Source: Streptomyces sp. NBC_01241
GTDB taxonomy: Bacteria > Actinomycetota > Actinomycetes > Streptomycetales > Streptomycetaceae
DNA: 64,000 bases
Assembly: GCF_041435435.1 (NCBI RefSeq)
Contig: NZ_CP108494.1
Location: forward strand, 2,638,501-2,702,500
Direction: 5' to 3'
The notes beneath the pieces were generated by a model, which saw nothing but the letters and a program-made list of their open reading frames with translations, did no database searches and had not been told where the DNA came from. Position numbers and translations under genes: made by a program. This document shows, one piece after another, positions 37,877 to 46,587 of this stretch. Within the stretch, counting starts at the first letter, position 1; each line of letters starts with the position of its first letter.

Positions 37877-38946
37877 TGCGTACTCCCTGTGTTCACGGCC
37901 GTCCGTGCGGCGTCCAGTTCCTCGACGAGCAGTTCGATCAGCCGGCCGGCGGGCAGCTCGCGGGCCAGCCGGTGCCCCTGGCCCGCCCACAGCGCCATGC
38001 CCTGGGCGTCGCCGGCCTTGGCCGCCGCCTTGCGCAGACCGGCGGTCAGGTAGTGGACCTGCGGGTAGGCGGCGGGGGCGTACGGGCCGTGCTCGCGCAT
38101 GAAGCGGTTGACCAGGCCGCGGGCCGGGCGGCCGGAGAAGGCCCGGGTCAGGGCGGTCCGTACGAACAGCGGGTTGGTCAGCGCCTGTTTGTGCAGCGGA
38201 TTCGCCCCGGACTCGGGGCAGACGAGGAATGCCGTGCCGAGCTGCGCCGCCGCCGCGCCCGCGGCGAGCACCGCCGTGATCTGGGAGCCGCGCATCAGCC
38301 CGCCGGCGGCGATGATCGGCACCTGTACGGTCTCGCGGACCTGGGCCACCAGGGAGAGGACCCCGATCCCGGTGCCGTCGGTCTGCGGGTCGTCGCGATG
38401 GGTGGACTGGTGGCCGCCCGCCTCTATGCCCTGCACGCAGACCGCGTCGGCGCCCGCCCACTGGGCGGCCTGGGCCTCCTCGGGCGTGGTGACCGTCACG
38501 ACGGTGTACGTGCCGACCCCGGCGAACGCGTCGAGGGTGTCCCGGGTCGGGCAGCCGAAGGTGAACGAGACGGCCGGGACCGGGTCCTCCAGGAGGATCG
38601 CGAGTTTGGCGTCGTAGTTGTCGTCGCCGCCGGAGTCCGGATCGCCGAGCGGCGTCTCGTACCAGGTGGCCTCACCGGCGAGTTGGTGCCGGTACACCTC
38701 GACGGCGCTCGGATCGGCGAGTGCGGGCTGCGGCATGAAGAGATTGACGCCGAAGGGCTGACCGGTCAGCCCGCGCAGCTGCTTGATCTCGTGGTACATG
38801 CCGTCCGCCGTCTTGTACCCGGCGGCGAGGAAACCAAGACCGCCCGCTTCGGCGACGGCCGCGACGAGCTCCGGACAGGAGACACCCCCTGCCATCGGGG
38901 CCTGCACGATCGGATACCGGCAGAGATCGGTCAACACGGATGACAT
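37873..38946 (-). CDS. Nitronate monooxygenase (2-nitropropane dioxygenase family)
   Basis: A 357-residue FMN TIM-barrel enzyme. The start RYPIVQAPMAGGVSCPELVAAVAEAGGLGF and the FMN site PIIAAGGLMRGSQITAVLAAGAAAAQLGTAFL (in segments about residues 215–250) are typical; AVCVQGIEAGGH marks the active site. It oxidises alkyl nitronates such as propionate-3-nitronate. The gene is coupled to rsmE. Confidence 0.92.
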   Translation of the reverse strand: MSSVLTDLCRYPIVQAPMAGGVSCPELVAAVAEAGGLGFLAAGYKTADGMYHEIKQLRGLTGQPFGVNLFMPQPALADPSAVEVYRHQLAGEATWYETPLGDPDSGGDDNYDAKLAILLEDPVPAVSFTFGCPTRDTLDAFAGVGTYTVVTVTTPEEAQAAQWAGADAVCVQGIEAGGHQSTHRDDPQTDGTGIGVLSLVAQVRETVQVPIIAAGGLMRGSQITAVLAAGAAAAQLGTAFLVCPESGANPLHKQALTNPLFVRTALTRAFSGRPARGLVNRFMREHGPYAPAAYPQVHYLTAGLRKAAAKAGDAQGMALWAGQGHRLARELPAGRLIELLVEELDAARTAVNTGSTQ

Positions 38947-39020
38947 GACCGCATCGTGTCACGTCCCGCTCACCTCGGCGTGCCCAGCCCCGGGTCCTCT
39001 TTGTCCTTAAATCTATCCTC

Positions 39021-39060
39021 GAACGCCGGACGGCTCGGCAAGCGAGCCCGTCCGGCGTTC
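39021..39060 (-). terminator. Terminator of hrcA–dnaJ (Streptomyces repeat type)
   Basis: GAACGCCGGACG (39021–39032) and CGTCCGGCGTTC (39049–39060) form a 12-bp stem extended by GCTCG/CGAGC; a T-rich stretch follows on the minus strand. The sequence belongs to the AACGCCGGACG-type hairpins frequent at streptomycete gene ends. Confidence 0.8.
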
Positions 39061-39118
39061 AGGGACGGCGTTCAGGGACCGTACGCAGGACGGGCGCGCG
39101 GGCGATCCCCAGGGACCG

Positions 39119-40255
39119 TCAGCGGCCGTTGAAGGCGTCCTTCAGGCGGGAGAACAGCCCCTGCTGCCCGGGCTGGAACTGGCCGGTGGGCCGCTCCTCG
39201 CCGCGCAGCTTCGCGAAGTCCCGCAGCAGTCGCTCCTGCTCCGGGTCCAGCTTCGTCGGGGTCATGACCTCGACGTGCACGATGAGATCGCCGCGCCCGC
39301 CGCCCCGCAGATGCGTGATGCCGCGGCCGTGCAGCGGGACCGACTGGCCCGACTGCGTGCCGGGCCGGATGTCGACCTCCTCCAGGCCGTCGAGCGTCTC
39401 CAGCGGCACCTTGGTGCCGAGCGCGCCCGCCGTCATCGGGATGGTGACCGTGCAGTGCAGATCGTCGCCGCGGCGCTGGAACACCGAGTGCGGCAGCTCG
39501 TGGATCTCCACGTACAGGTCGCCGGCCGGGCCGCCGCCGGGGCCGACCTCGCCCTCGCCCGCGAGTTGGATGCGGGTGCCGTTGTCGACACCGGCGGGGA
39601 TCTTCACGGTGAGCGTGCGCCTGGACCGGATGCGGCCGTCGCCGGCGCACTCCGGGCACGGCGTCGGCACGACCGTACCGAAGCCCTGACACTGCGGGCA
39701 GGGCCGCGAGGTCATGACCTGGCCGAGGAAGGACCGGGTGACCTGGGAGACCTCACCGCGGCCGCGGCACATGTCACAGGTCTGGGCGGAGGTGCCGGGA
39801 GCGGCGCCCTCGCCGTTGCAGGTCGCACAGACAACCGCCGTGTCGACCTGGATGTCCTTCGTGGTGCCGAACGCGGCCTCGGCGAGATCGATCTCCAGCC
39901 GGATCATCGCGTCCTGGCCGCGCCGGGTGCGCGAACGGGGCCCGCGCTGCGACGACGTACCGAAGAACGCGTCCATGATGTCGGAGAAGTTGCCGAAGCC
40001 ACCCTGTCCGAATCCACCGGCGCCACCGCCGCCGGAGGCGGACAGCGGGTCGCCGCCGAGGTCGTAGACCTGCTTCTTCTGCGCGTCCGACAACACCTCG
40101 TAGGCGGCGTTGATCTCCTTGAACCGCTCCTGGGTCTTCGGATCGGGGTTCACATCCGGATGCAGCTCGCGAGCGAGCCGCCGGAATGCCTTCTTGATCT
40201 CGTCCTGAGATGCGTCGCGGCGCACGCCGAGTACGGCGTAGTAGTCCGTGGCCAC
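39119..40255 (-). CDS. dnaJ: Chaperone DnaJ
   Basis: A 378-residue type I J-protein that stimulates DnaK. The J domain has HPD at residues 32–34, followed by a Gly-rich linker (SASGGGGAGGFGQGGFG), four CxxCxGxG zinc repeats (CATCNGEG, CDMCRGRG, CPQCQGFG, CPECAGDG; about 133–210) and the substrate-binding C-terminal domain. It directly follows hrcA without a gap, as the second dnaJ of streptomycetes usually does, and shares the CIRCE-controlled promoter. Confidence 0.96.
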   Translation of the reverse strand: MATDYYAVLGVRRDASQDEIKKAFRRLARELHPDVNPDPKTQERFKEINAAYEVLSDAQKKQVYDLGGDPLSASGGGGAGGFGQGGFGNFSDIMDAFFGTSSQRGPRSRTRRGQDAMIRLEIDLAEAAFGTTKDIQVDTAVVCATCNGEGAAPGTSAQTCDMCRGRGEVSQVTRSFLGQVMTSRPCPQCQGFGTVVPTPCPECAGDGRIRSRRTLTVKIPAGVDNGTRIQLAGEGEVGPGGGPAGDLYVEIHELPHSVFQRRGDDLHCTVTIPMTAGALGTKVPLETLDGLEEVDIRPGTQSGQSVPLHGRGITHLRGGGRGDLIVHVEVMTPTKLDPEQERLLRDFAKLRGEERPTGQFQPGQQGLFSRLKDAFNGR

Positions 40256-41272
40256 TTACGACTCCGCCAGGATCTGTCCGACGTAACGTGCCACTGCGCG
40301 TACCGCTCCCATCGTTCCGGGGTAGTCCATGCGGGTCGGTCCGACCACGCCGAGTTTGGCGACTGCTTCGTCGCCCGAACCGTAGCCGACCGCGACGACG
40401 GACGTGGAGTTGAGCCCCTCGTGGGCGTTCTCGTGCCCGATTCGTACGGTCATGCCCGAGTCCTTGGCCTCGCCGAGCAGCTTCAGCAGCACGACCTGCT
40501 CCTCCAGTGCCTCCAGCACCGGCCGGATCATCACAGGGAAGTCGTGCCCGAAGCGGGTGAGGTTGGAGGTGCCGCCGATCATCAGCCGCTCCTCCGTCTC
40601 CTCGACGAGGGTTTCGAGCAGGGTGGAGAGCACGGTGGAGACCGTTCCCCGGTCCTCGCTCTCGAATGAGTCCGGCAGATCCTGCACCAGTTGCGGGACA
40701 TCCGCGAAGCGGCGCCCGACGACCCGGCTGTTGAGCCGGGCCCGCAGATCGGCGAGCGACGTCTCACCGAACGGGGCGGGACAGTCGATCATGCGCTGTT
40801 CGACCCGGCCGGTGTCCGTGATCAGCACGAGCATCAGCCGGGCGGACGCCAGCGACAGCAGCTCCACATGCCGCACCGTGGACCGGGTCAGCGAGGGGTA
40901 CTGCACGATGGCGACCTGCCGGGTCAGCTGCGCGAGCAGCCGTACGGTACGGCCCACGACGTCGTCGAGGTCGACCGCGCCGTCGAGGAAGTTGTGAATG
41001 GCACGGCGTTCCGGCGACGAGAGGGGCTTGACGCCCGCGAGCTTGTCGACGAAGAGCCGGTAGCCCTTGTCCGTCGGGATGCGTCCCGCACTGGTGTGGG
41101 GCTGGGCGATGAAGCCCTCGTCCTCCAGCACCGCCATGTCGTTGCGGACGGTGGCCGGGGAGACCCCCAGCTTGTGCCGCTCGGTGAGCGCCTTGGAACC
41201 CACGGGCTCCTCGGTGCCGACATAGTCCTGGACGATGGCGCGCAGCACTTCGAGTCTGCGTTCGCTGAGCAT
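40256..41272 (-). CDS. hrcA: Heat-inducible transcription repressor HrcA
   Basis: A 338-residue repressor of class I heat-shock genes. The winged-helix N-terminus has [28 protein letters not shown] and [30 protein letters not shown]; the GAF-like dimer domain follows. GGAGG eight bases before ATG 41272 fixes the start. A perfect CIRCE element at 41340–41366 makes it self-repressed; dnaJ is in the same operon. Confidence 0.97.
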   Translation of the reverse strand: MLSERRLEVLRAIVQDYVGTEEPVGSKALTERHKLGVSPATVRNDMAVLEDEGFIAQPHTSAGRIPTDKGYRLFVDKLAGVKPLSSPERRAIHNFLDGAVDLDDVVGRTVRLLAQLTRQVAIVQYPSLTRSTVRHVELLSLASARLMLVLITDTGRVEQRMIDCPAPFGETSLADLRARLNSRVVGRRFADVPQLVQDLPDSFESEDRGTVSTVLSTLLETLVEETEERLMIGGTSNLTRFGHDFPVMIRPVLEALEEQVVLLKLLGEAKDSGMTVRIGHENAHEGLNSTSVVAVGYGSGDEAVAKLGVVGPTRMDYPGTMGAVRAVARYVGQILAES

Positions 41273-41339
41273 CGCGCACACCTCCAGCTGTGTTCCTCGT
41301 GGTTCTCGGGCCGTTCCTGGTTCATTCCCAGGAATCCGC

Positions 41340-41366
41340 CTGGCACTCTGTCGTCGCGAGTGCCAG
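41340..41366. promoter_or_regulatory. CIRCE element (HrcA operator)
   Basis: CTGGCACTC-N9-GAGTGCCAG is a perfect 9-9-9 inverted repeat, matching CIRCE (TTAGCACTC-N9-GAGTGCTAA) with the outer TTA replaced by CTG. It lies 68 bases before hrcA. Confidence 0.93.
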
Positions 41367-41468
41367 CGACCCCCCGGCCAGTGTACGGCGGCCGAGTGGG
41401 GGCCTAGCAAGGGCGACCGGCACGCTACCCCGAGAGACCGCGCAGGTCGTTGCCGATAGCGTCGCTGT

Positions 41469-42191
41469 ATGTATGTCTCTTGGGAAGAGTTCGGCTGGGA
41501 GCGACTCGGTCACGGAATGGGCCGTCGGCGCCTTCCCGGATGGGATGCGACCGTCGCACTGGTGGCCGGAGAGGAGGGAGTGCTGCTCTACGACACCGGA
41601 TCGACACTCCGCGAAGGCGCCGAAGTACGGGCTCAGGCACAGGCCCTGCTCGGCCGCAAGGTGACGCATATCGCACTCAGCCACCCTCATTTCGACCATG
41701 TGCTGGGCACCGCGGCGTTCTCCGGCGCCCAGGTGTACGGGGCGGTCGGCATGGCGGGCCTGCTGACGTCCGGGGCGGACGCCCTGTACGCCTCCGCGGT
41801 ACGCCACGGGGTGTCCGAGCACGACGCGGCGGAGGCCACCGGTGTCGTGGTGGCGCCGCACCACGAGGTGTGCGGTGAGTGGACGCTCGATCTGGGGGGC
41901 GGCCGCCAGGTGCTGCTGGCGAACGTGGGCCCCGCCCACAGCGGCCACGACCTGGCCGTGCTCGTGCCCGGCTCCCCCACGGTGGTGCTCTGCGGGGACC
42001 TGGTCGAGGAGTCCGGCGAACCGCAGGCGGGCCGGGACGCGGTCCCGTCGCGCTGGCCGGCCGCGCTGGACCGGCTGCTGGAACTCGGGGGCGAGGACGC
42101 GGTGTACGTGCCGGGGCACGGGGCGGTGGTGGACGCGGCGTTCGTCAGGGGGCAGCGGGACCGGCTGGCCGCCCTCTTCGGCGTGTCGTGA
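41469..42191 (+). CDS. Metallo-beta-lactamase-fold hydrolase
   Basis: A 240-residue MBL-fold protein. The zinc motif [38 protein letters not shown] and the last ligand in [10 protein letters not shown] are all present. The subfamily resembles general hydrolases; the substrate is unknown. It is divergent from hrcA, and DUF3097 follows after 25 bases on the same strand. Confidence 0.9.
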   Translation: MYVSWEEFGWERLGHGMGRRRLPGWDATVALVAGEEGVLLYDTGSTLREGAEVRAQAQALLGRKVTHIALSHPHFDHVLGTAAFSGAQVYGAVGMAGLLTSGADALYASAVRHGVSEHDAAEATGVVVAPHHEVCGEWTLDLGGGRQVLLANVGPAHSGHDLAVLVPGSPTVVLCGDLVEESGEPQAGRDAVPSRWPAALDRLLELGGEDAVYVPGHGAVVDAAFVRGQRDRLAALFGVS

Positions 42192-42216
42192 CCGGTTCCC
42201 GTCCTATCGTCTTCCG

Positions 42217-43053
42217 ATGCGCAGTTACCAGCCGGACCTGACCCCGCCGTGGAAGAGGTCCGCCCCCGTTCCCGAGGTCCCCGCCGAGCCCGATCTGGTC
42301 GTGGAGGAGGTCTCCACCGGATTCTGCGGTGCGGTGATCCGCTGCGAGAAGACGGCCCAGGGTCCGACGGTGACCCTGGAGGACCGTTTCGGCAAGCACC
42401 GGGTGTTCCCAATGGAACCGCGCGGCTTCCTGCTGGAGGGCCGGGTGGTCACGCTCGTACGGCCGTCGGCCACCGCGCCCGTGCGCCCGGCGCGCACGGC
42501 CTCGGGCTCGGTCGCGGTCCCCGGGGCGCGCGCCCGGGTCGCGCGGGCGGGCCGGATCTATGTGGAGGGCCGCCACGACGCGGAGCTGGTCGAGCGGGTC
42601 TGGGGCGACGATCTGCGGGTCGAGGGCGTGGTCGTCGAATACCTGGAGGGCATCGACGACCTCCCGGCTGTCGTGCGCGAATTCTCCCCCGGCCCGGACG
42701 CCAGGCTGGGCGTCCTGGTCGACCACCTGGTTCCCGGCTCCAAGGAGTCCCGGATCGCGGACCAGATCTCGGACGCGAACGTGCTGGTGGTCGGCCATCC
42801 CTACATCGACGTATGGGAGGCGGTGAAGCCGTCGTCCGTGGGGATCGACGCCTGGCCGGTGATCCCGCGCGGCCAGGACTGGAAGACGGGCGTGTGCCGC
42901 GCGCTGGGCTGGGAGGAGAACACGGGCGCGGCCTGGCAGCGGATCCTGTCCACGGTGCGCTCGTACCGGGATCTGGAGCCGGCCCTGCTGGGCTCCGTGG
43001 AACACCTGATCGACTTCGTGACGGCGCCGGACACAAGCCCCTCCGGCGTTTGA
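42217..43053 (+). CDS. DUF3097 family protein
   Basis: A 278-residue cytoplasmic protein with the actinobacterial DUF3097 pattern: N-terminal SYQPDLTPPWKR, beta-rich middle with CGAVIRCEKTAQGPTVTLEDRFGKHRVFP, then RIYVEGRHDAELVERVWGDDLRVEGVVVEYLEG and DHLVPGSKESRI, which resemble a Toprim-like acidic fold, and VVGHPYIDVWEAVKP. Function is unknown. The last residues SPSGV and the stop lie within a CTCCGGCGTTTGAGG repeat, so the C-terminus may be repeat-derived. Confidence 0.85.
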   Translation: MRSYQPDLTPPWKRSAPVPEVPAEPDLVVEEVSTGFCGAVIRCEKTAQGPTVTLEDRFGKHRVFPMEPRGFLLEGRVVTLVRPSATAPVRPARTASGSVAVPGARARVARAGRIYVEGRHDAELVERVWGDDLRVEGVVVEYLEGIDDLPAVVREFSPGPDARLGVLVDHLVPGSKESRIADQISDANVLVVGHPYIDVWEAVKPSSVGIDAWPVIPRGQDWKTGVCRALGWEENTGAAWQRILSTVRSYRDLEPALLGSVEHLIDFVTAPDTSPSGV

Positions 43054-43056
43054 GGA

Positions 43057-43086
43057 GCGGGGGCGCGGGGGCACCCGCGCCCCCGC
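43057..43086. terminator. Bidirectional terminator between DUF3097 and hemW
   Basis: GCGGGGGCGCGGG (43057–43069) pairs perfectly with CCCGCGCCCCCGC (43074–43086) between two convergent genes. Confidence 0.8.
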
Positions 43087-43098
43087 CTGCCCGCCCCC

Positions 43099-44340
43099 TC
43101 AGTCGACCAGGTCCCGCACCACCGCGTCCGCCAACAGCCGTCCCCGCAACGTGAGTACCGCCCGCCCCTCCCCGTACGGCGCCGGCTCCAGCAGCCCGTC
43201 CGCCACCGCCCGGCCCGCCGCGGCCAGCCCCGCCGGTGCCAGCAGCGACAACGGGCATCCGTCCACGAGCCGCAGCTCCAGCAGGATCCGCTCGACCCGC
43301 CGGTCCTCCGCGGAGAGGATCTCGCGCCCGGCCCCCGGCGACCGCCCCTCGGCCAGCGCCTGCGCGTACGCCCCCGGATGCTTCACGTTCCACCAGCGCA
43401 CCCCGCCGACATGGCTGTGCGCCCCGGGACCGGCACCCCACCAGTCGGCGCCCCGCCAGTACAGCTCGTTGTGCAGGCACCGTCCCTCGGGCGTGCGGGA
43501 CCAGTTCGACACCTCGTACCAGGAGAAGCCCGCCGCGGCCATCGCCTCGTCCGCGATCAGGTACCGGTCCGCGTGGGCGTCGTCATCGGTCATCGGGATC
43601 TCGCCGCGCCGGATCCGCCGGGCCAGCTGCGTGCCCTCCTCGACGATCAGCGCGTACGCCGACACGTGGTCCGGCCCCGCCCCGATCGCCGCGTCCAGCG
43701 AGGCCCGCCAGTCGTCGTCGGACTCCCCGGGCGTTCCGTAGATCAGATCGAGGTTGACGTGCTCGAAGCCCGCCTCCCGCGCCTCGGCGACACATGCCTC
43801 GGGCCGGCCCGGCGTGTGCGTGCGGTCCAGGATCTTCAGCACGTGCTGCCGCGCGCTCTGCATCCCGAACGAGACCCGGTTGAAGCCGCCCTCGCGCAGC
43901 TCGGCCAGATACGCCGGATCGACGGATTCCGGGTTGGCCTCGGTGGTGATCTCGGCATCGTCCGCGAGCCCGAACTCCGCACGGATCGCGCCCAGCATCC
44001 GTACCAGGTCCCCGGCGGCCAGCAGCGTCGGCGTGCCGCCGCCGACGAAGACCGTACGGACCGGACGCGGATCGTCGCCGAGGATCTTGCGGGCCTGGCG
44101 GACCTCGCCGATCAGATGGGCGGCGTAGTTGTCCCGGGAGGCCAGCGCACCGCCGGAGCCGCGCAGCTCGGTGGCGGTGTAGGTGTTGAAGTCGCAGTAG
44201 CCGCAGCGGGTCGCGCAGTAGGGCACATGCAGGTAGAAGCCGAGCGGCCGGTCGGCGGCGCCTTCCAGGGCATGGCGGGGCAGCGCCCCGTCGTCGGGTA
44301 CGGGTTCACCATCGGGCAGTACGGAAGGCATACCGCCCAT
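43099..44340 (-). CDS. hemW: Radical SAM heme chaperone HemW
   Basis: A 413-residue protein of the oxygen-independent coproporphyrinogen oxidase-like family. LGFYLHVPYCATRCGYCDFNTY carries the CxxxCxxC 4Fe-4S site (about residues 42–49), and FVGGGTPTLL and TEANPESVD bind SAM. HemW delivers heme to respiratory enzymes and does not itself oxidise coproporphyrinogen. ATG 44331 is an alternative start. Confidence 0.93.
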   Translation of the reverse strand: MGGMPSVLPDGEPVPDDGALPRHALEGAADRPLGFYLHVPYCATRCGYCDFNTYTATELRGSGGALASRDNYAAHLIGEVRQARKILGDDPRPVRTVFVGGGTPTLLAAGDLVRMLGAIRAEFGLADDAEITTEANPESVDPAYLAELREGGFNRVSFGMQSARQHVLKILDRTHTPGRPEACVAEAREAGFEHVNLDLIYGTPGESDDDWRASLDAAIGAGPDHVSAYALIVEEGTQLARRIRRGEIPMTDDDAHADRYLIADEAMAAAGFSWYEVSNWSRTPEGRCLHNELYWRGADWWGAGPGAHSHVGGVRWWNVKHPGAYAQALAEGRSPGAGREILSAEDRRVERILLELRLVDGCPLSLLAPAGLAAAGRAVADGLLEPAPYGEGRAVLTLRGRLLADAVVRDLVD

Positions 44341-44451
44341 TGTCGCTCGCCGCCGGGGAACCCCGGGACACGTCCATGATCACGAAGGCCGCCCGTCCGT
44401 CGTCGGACGCGGGCCGGGTGAGGCCGGGCGCCCGTCCCCGGCCTCCTGGCC

Positions 44452-46392
44452 TCACCCCGCCTGCAGCACCAGCAGCGCCAGATCGTCGTCGGGCGGCCGC
44501 TCGGCGAATTCGTGCACAGCCCGCTTGATGCGGTCCGCGATCCCGTCCGCCGACAGCCCGGCGCAGTCGGCCAGCGCACGGGCCAGACCGTCCCCGTCAT
44601 CGAACATCAGCGCCCCGGAGCGCCGCTCCGTCACGCCGTCCGTGACGCACAGCAGACTGTCGCCCGGTGCCAGGTCGAAGCTCTGGCTCTCGTACGCGAC
44701 GTCGTCGAAGATCCCGAGCAGCATCTGCGGCTCGGCGGCCGGGCGCACCGAGCCGTCGGGCCGCAGATGCAGGGGCAGCGGGTGGCCGGCGCTGGCCACG
44801 GTGCAGCACACGCCGCCGTCGGGCAGCGGCACCAGTTCCCCATACAGCAGGGAGAGGAAGCGGGACTGCCCGGTGTCCGCCGTCTGCTGGCCGCCCGCCG
44901 CCGCCACCATGAGCGCGGCCGCCTCGGCGGCCTCCATCGCATCGTCCAGGAGCAGCCGGTTGAGCCGGTCCAGCACCTCGCCGACGCCGAAACCCTCACG
45001 GGCCAGCAGCCGCAGCCAGGGCCGGGCCAGACCGGTGACGACGGCGGCTTCGGGGCCGCTGCCCTGGACGTCGCCGAGAACGAAGCACCAGCGGTCGCCG
45101 GGGCACGGGAAGATGTCGTAGAAGTCTCCGCCGACGACCCCGTCGTCACTGGGTTCGTACACCAGTGAGCTGGTGACGCCGGGTATGTCGGCGACCTTGC
45201 CGGGCAGCAGTGCGCGTTGCAGGATGCGGCTGATGGTGGCCTGCCGGGTGTACGCGCGGGCGGCGCCGACGGCGAGGCCGACACGACGTACGAAGTCCTC
45301 GATCAGGGCGGTCACTTCGTCGGGGACGCGTGCGGTGCCCTCGCGGCCGAGGAATACGGCGCCGAGGGTCCGGCCGCCCGAGGTGATCCGGTAGGCGAGA
45401 GCGGACTCGGGGGGCTCGTCGACCTTCTCGCCGTCCTCCTCTCCCCCGGGCCAGGGCAGCGAGACGGGCCCGGTGCCCACCCGCTCGGGCAGCCGGATCG
45501 GGTCCTGCTCCAGCAGCGTACGCAGCTGCCCGGTCTCGGCCTCGTCGCGGTGCCAGACGCTGGCGAGCCGGGGCACTGCCGCGGGACCGCCGTTCTCGGG
45601 TTCCAGCCAGATCGCGCACCAGTCGGCGAGTCTGGGCACCAGTAACTGTCCGGCGAGCGCCGCCACGATGTCCTCGTCGAGCTGGCCGGCGAGCAGGTCC
45701 GAGGCCTCGGCGAGGAACGAGAGAGCGCCGCGGCCCGCCCAGTCCGCGCCGTCGCGCAGGGCCCGCCGGGCGCTGGGGGCGAGCAGTTCGGCGGCGCGCA
45801 GTCCCTGCTGGAATCCGGGCTCGGTGGACGGTTCGGGGAACGGGTTCCAGTCGTCGACGGGGAGCCGGGCCCAGACCGTCTTGAGGCCGGTGCGGTAGGT
45901 GATGCCCCAGCGCTCGGCCAGGGTACCGACGAGCTGGAGTCCACGGCCGTACTCGGCGGGATCGGCGGAGCCGGTGGTGGCCCCGCTCTCCGCCGCGTCG
46001 GCCGGGTCGCCGTCCTCCGGACGTTCGCTGCGCACGGCGCGGGCCGGGTGATGGTCGGAGACCTCCAACACCAGAGCCGCGGCCTCGTCCTCGGTGGCCT
46101 CCTCCAGCCGGCACAGCAGCTCGACGTTGGTCCCGGCGTGCACGACCGCGTTGGTGACCAGCTCGCTGACGACGACCGCCGCGTCGTCGGCCAGCCGCTC
46201 GCTGAAGCCCACGGCCGCCGGCAGTCCGAGCCCGCTCCATTCGGTGAGCGCCGCCTCGACGAACCGGCGGCCGGCGGAGGGTGCGAGGAGGTTTCCGGGC
46301 AGGGACGTACGGGCGACGGGCCGTGCGTCCGCATGGCCGACGGTGTTGCCGGGACGTTGAACGATGTCCCGCTGCAAGGGAATGGGCCCCAC
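44452..46392 (-). CDS. PP2C-type phosphatase with HATPase and GAF-like regions
   Basis: A 646-residue regulator. An RsbW-like HATPase domain at about residues 30–170 (ADDAAVVVSELVTNAVVHAG; EYGRGLQLVGTLAERWG) is followed by a GAF-like region (about 210–390) and a SpoIIE-type PP2C domain (about 410–646; GGDFYDIFPCPGDRWCFVLGDVQGSG; DDDLALLVLQAG). The joined anti-sigma kinase and phosphatase elements suggest control of an anti-sigma/anti-anti-sigma circuit. AGGAG sets GTG 46392. Streptomycetes have dozens of such proteins; the partner is unknown. Confidence 0.92.
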   Translation of the reverse strand: MGPIPLQRDIVQRPGNTVGHADARPVARTSLPGNLLAPSAGRRFVEAALTEWSGLGLPAAVGFSERLADDAAVVVSELVTNAVVHAGTNVELLCRLEEATEDEAAALVLEVSDHHPARAVRSERPEDGDPADAAESGATTGSADPAEYGRGLQLVGTLAERWGITYRTGLKTVWARLPVDDWNPFPEPSTEPGFQQGLRAAELLAPSARRALRDGADWAGRGALSFLAEASDLLAGQLDEDIVAALAGQLLVPRLADWCAIWLEPENGGPAAVPRLASVWHRDEAETGQLRTLLEQDPIRLPERVGTGPVSLPWPGGEEDGEKVDEPPESALAYRITSGGRTLGAVFLGREGTARVPDEVTALIEDFVRRVGLAVGAARAYTRQATISRILQRALLPGKVADIPGVTSSLVYEPSDDGVVGGDFYDIFPCPGDRWCFVLGDVQGSGPEAAVVTGLARPWLRLLAREGFGVGEVLDRLNRLLLDDAMEAAEAAALMVAAAGGQQTADTGQSRFLSLLYGELVPLPDGGVCCTVASAGHPLPLHLRPDGSVRPAAEPQMLLGIFDDVAYESQSFDLAPGDSLLCVTDGVTERRSGALMFDDGDGLARALADCAGLSADGIADRIKRAVHEFAERPPDDDLALLVLQAG

Positions 46393-46550
46393 GGTGCAGC
46401 TCCTGACCTGTTCGCGCTCTGTCTGTTCTCGTTCTGTCTGTCTGTTCTCGCTGGGCGCCACTGACGACACCGACAGAGTGACAGATGGGCCATGCCCATA
46501 AGCGGCGAGTTGCCGAAGTGGGCGGAGAAAGTGAGCGGAGCGTGACAGGG

Positions 46551-46571
46551 GCGGCCGCACCGTACGGCCGC
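46551..46571 (-). terminator. Terminator of the acyl-CoA ligase gene
   Basis: GCGGCCG and CGGCCGC with a 7-base loop form a compact hairpin just past the stop at 46588. Confidence 0.65.
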
Positions 46572-46587
46572 CGCCCGAGGAGCTGTG

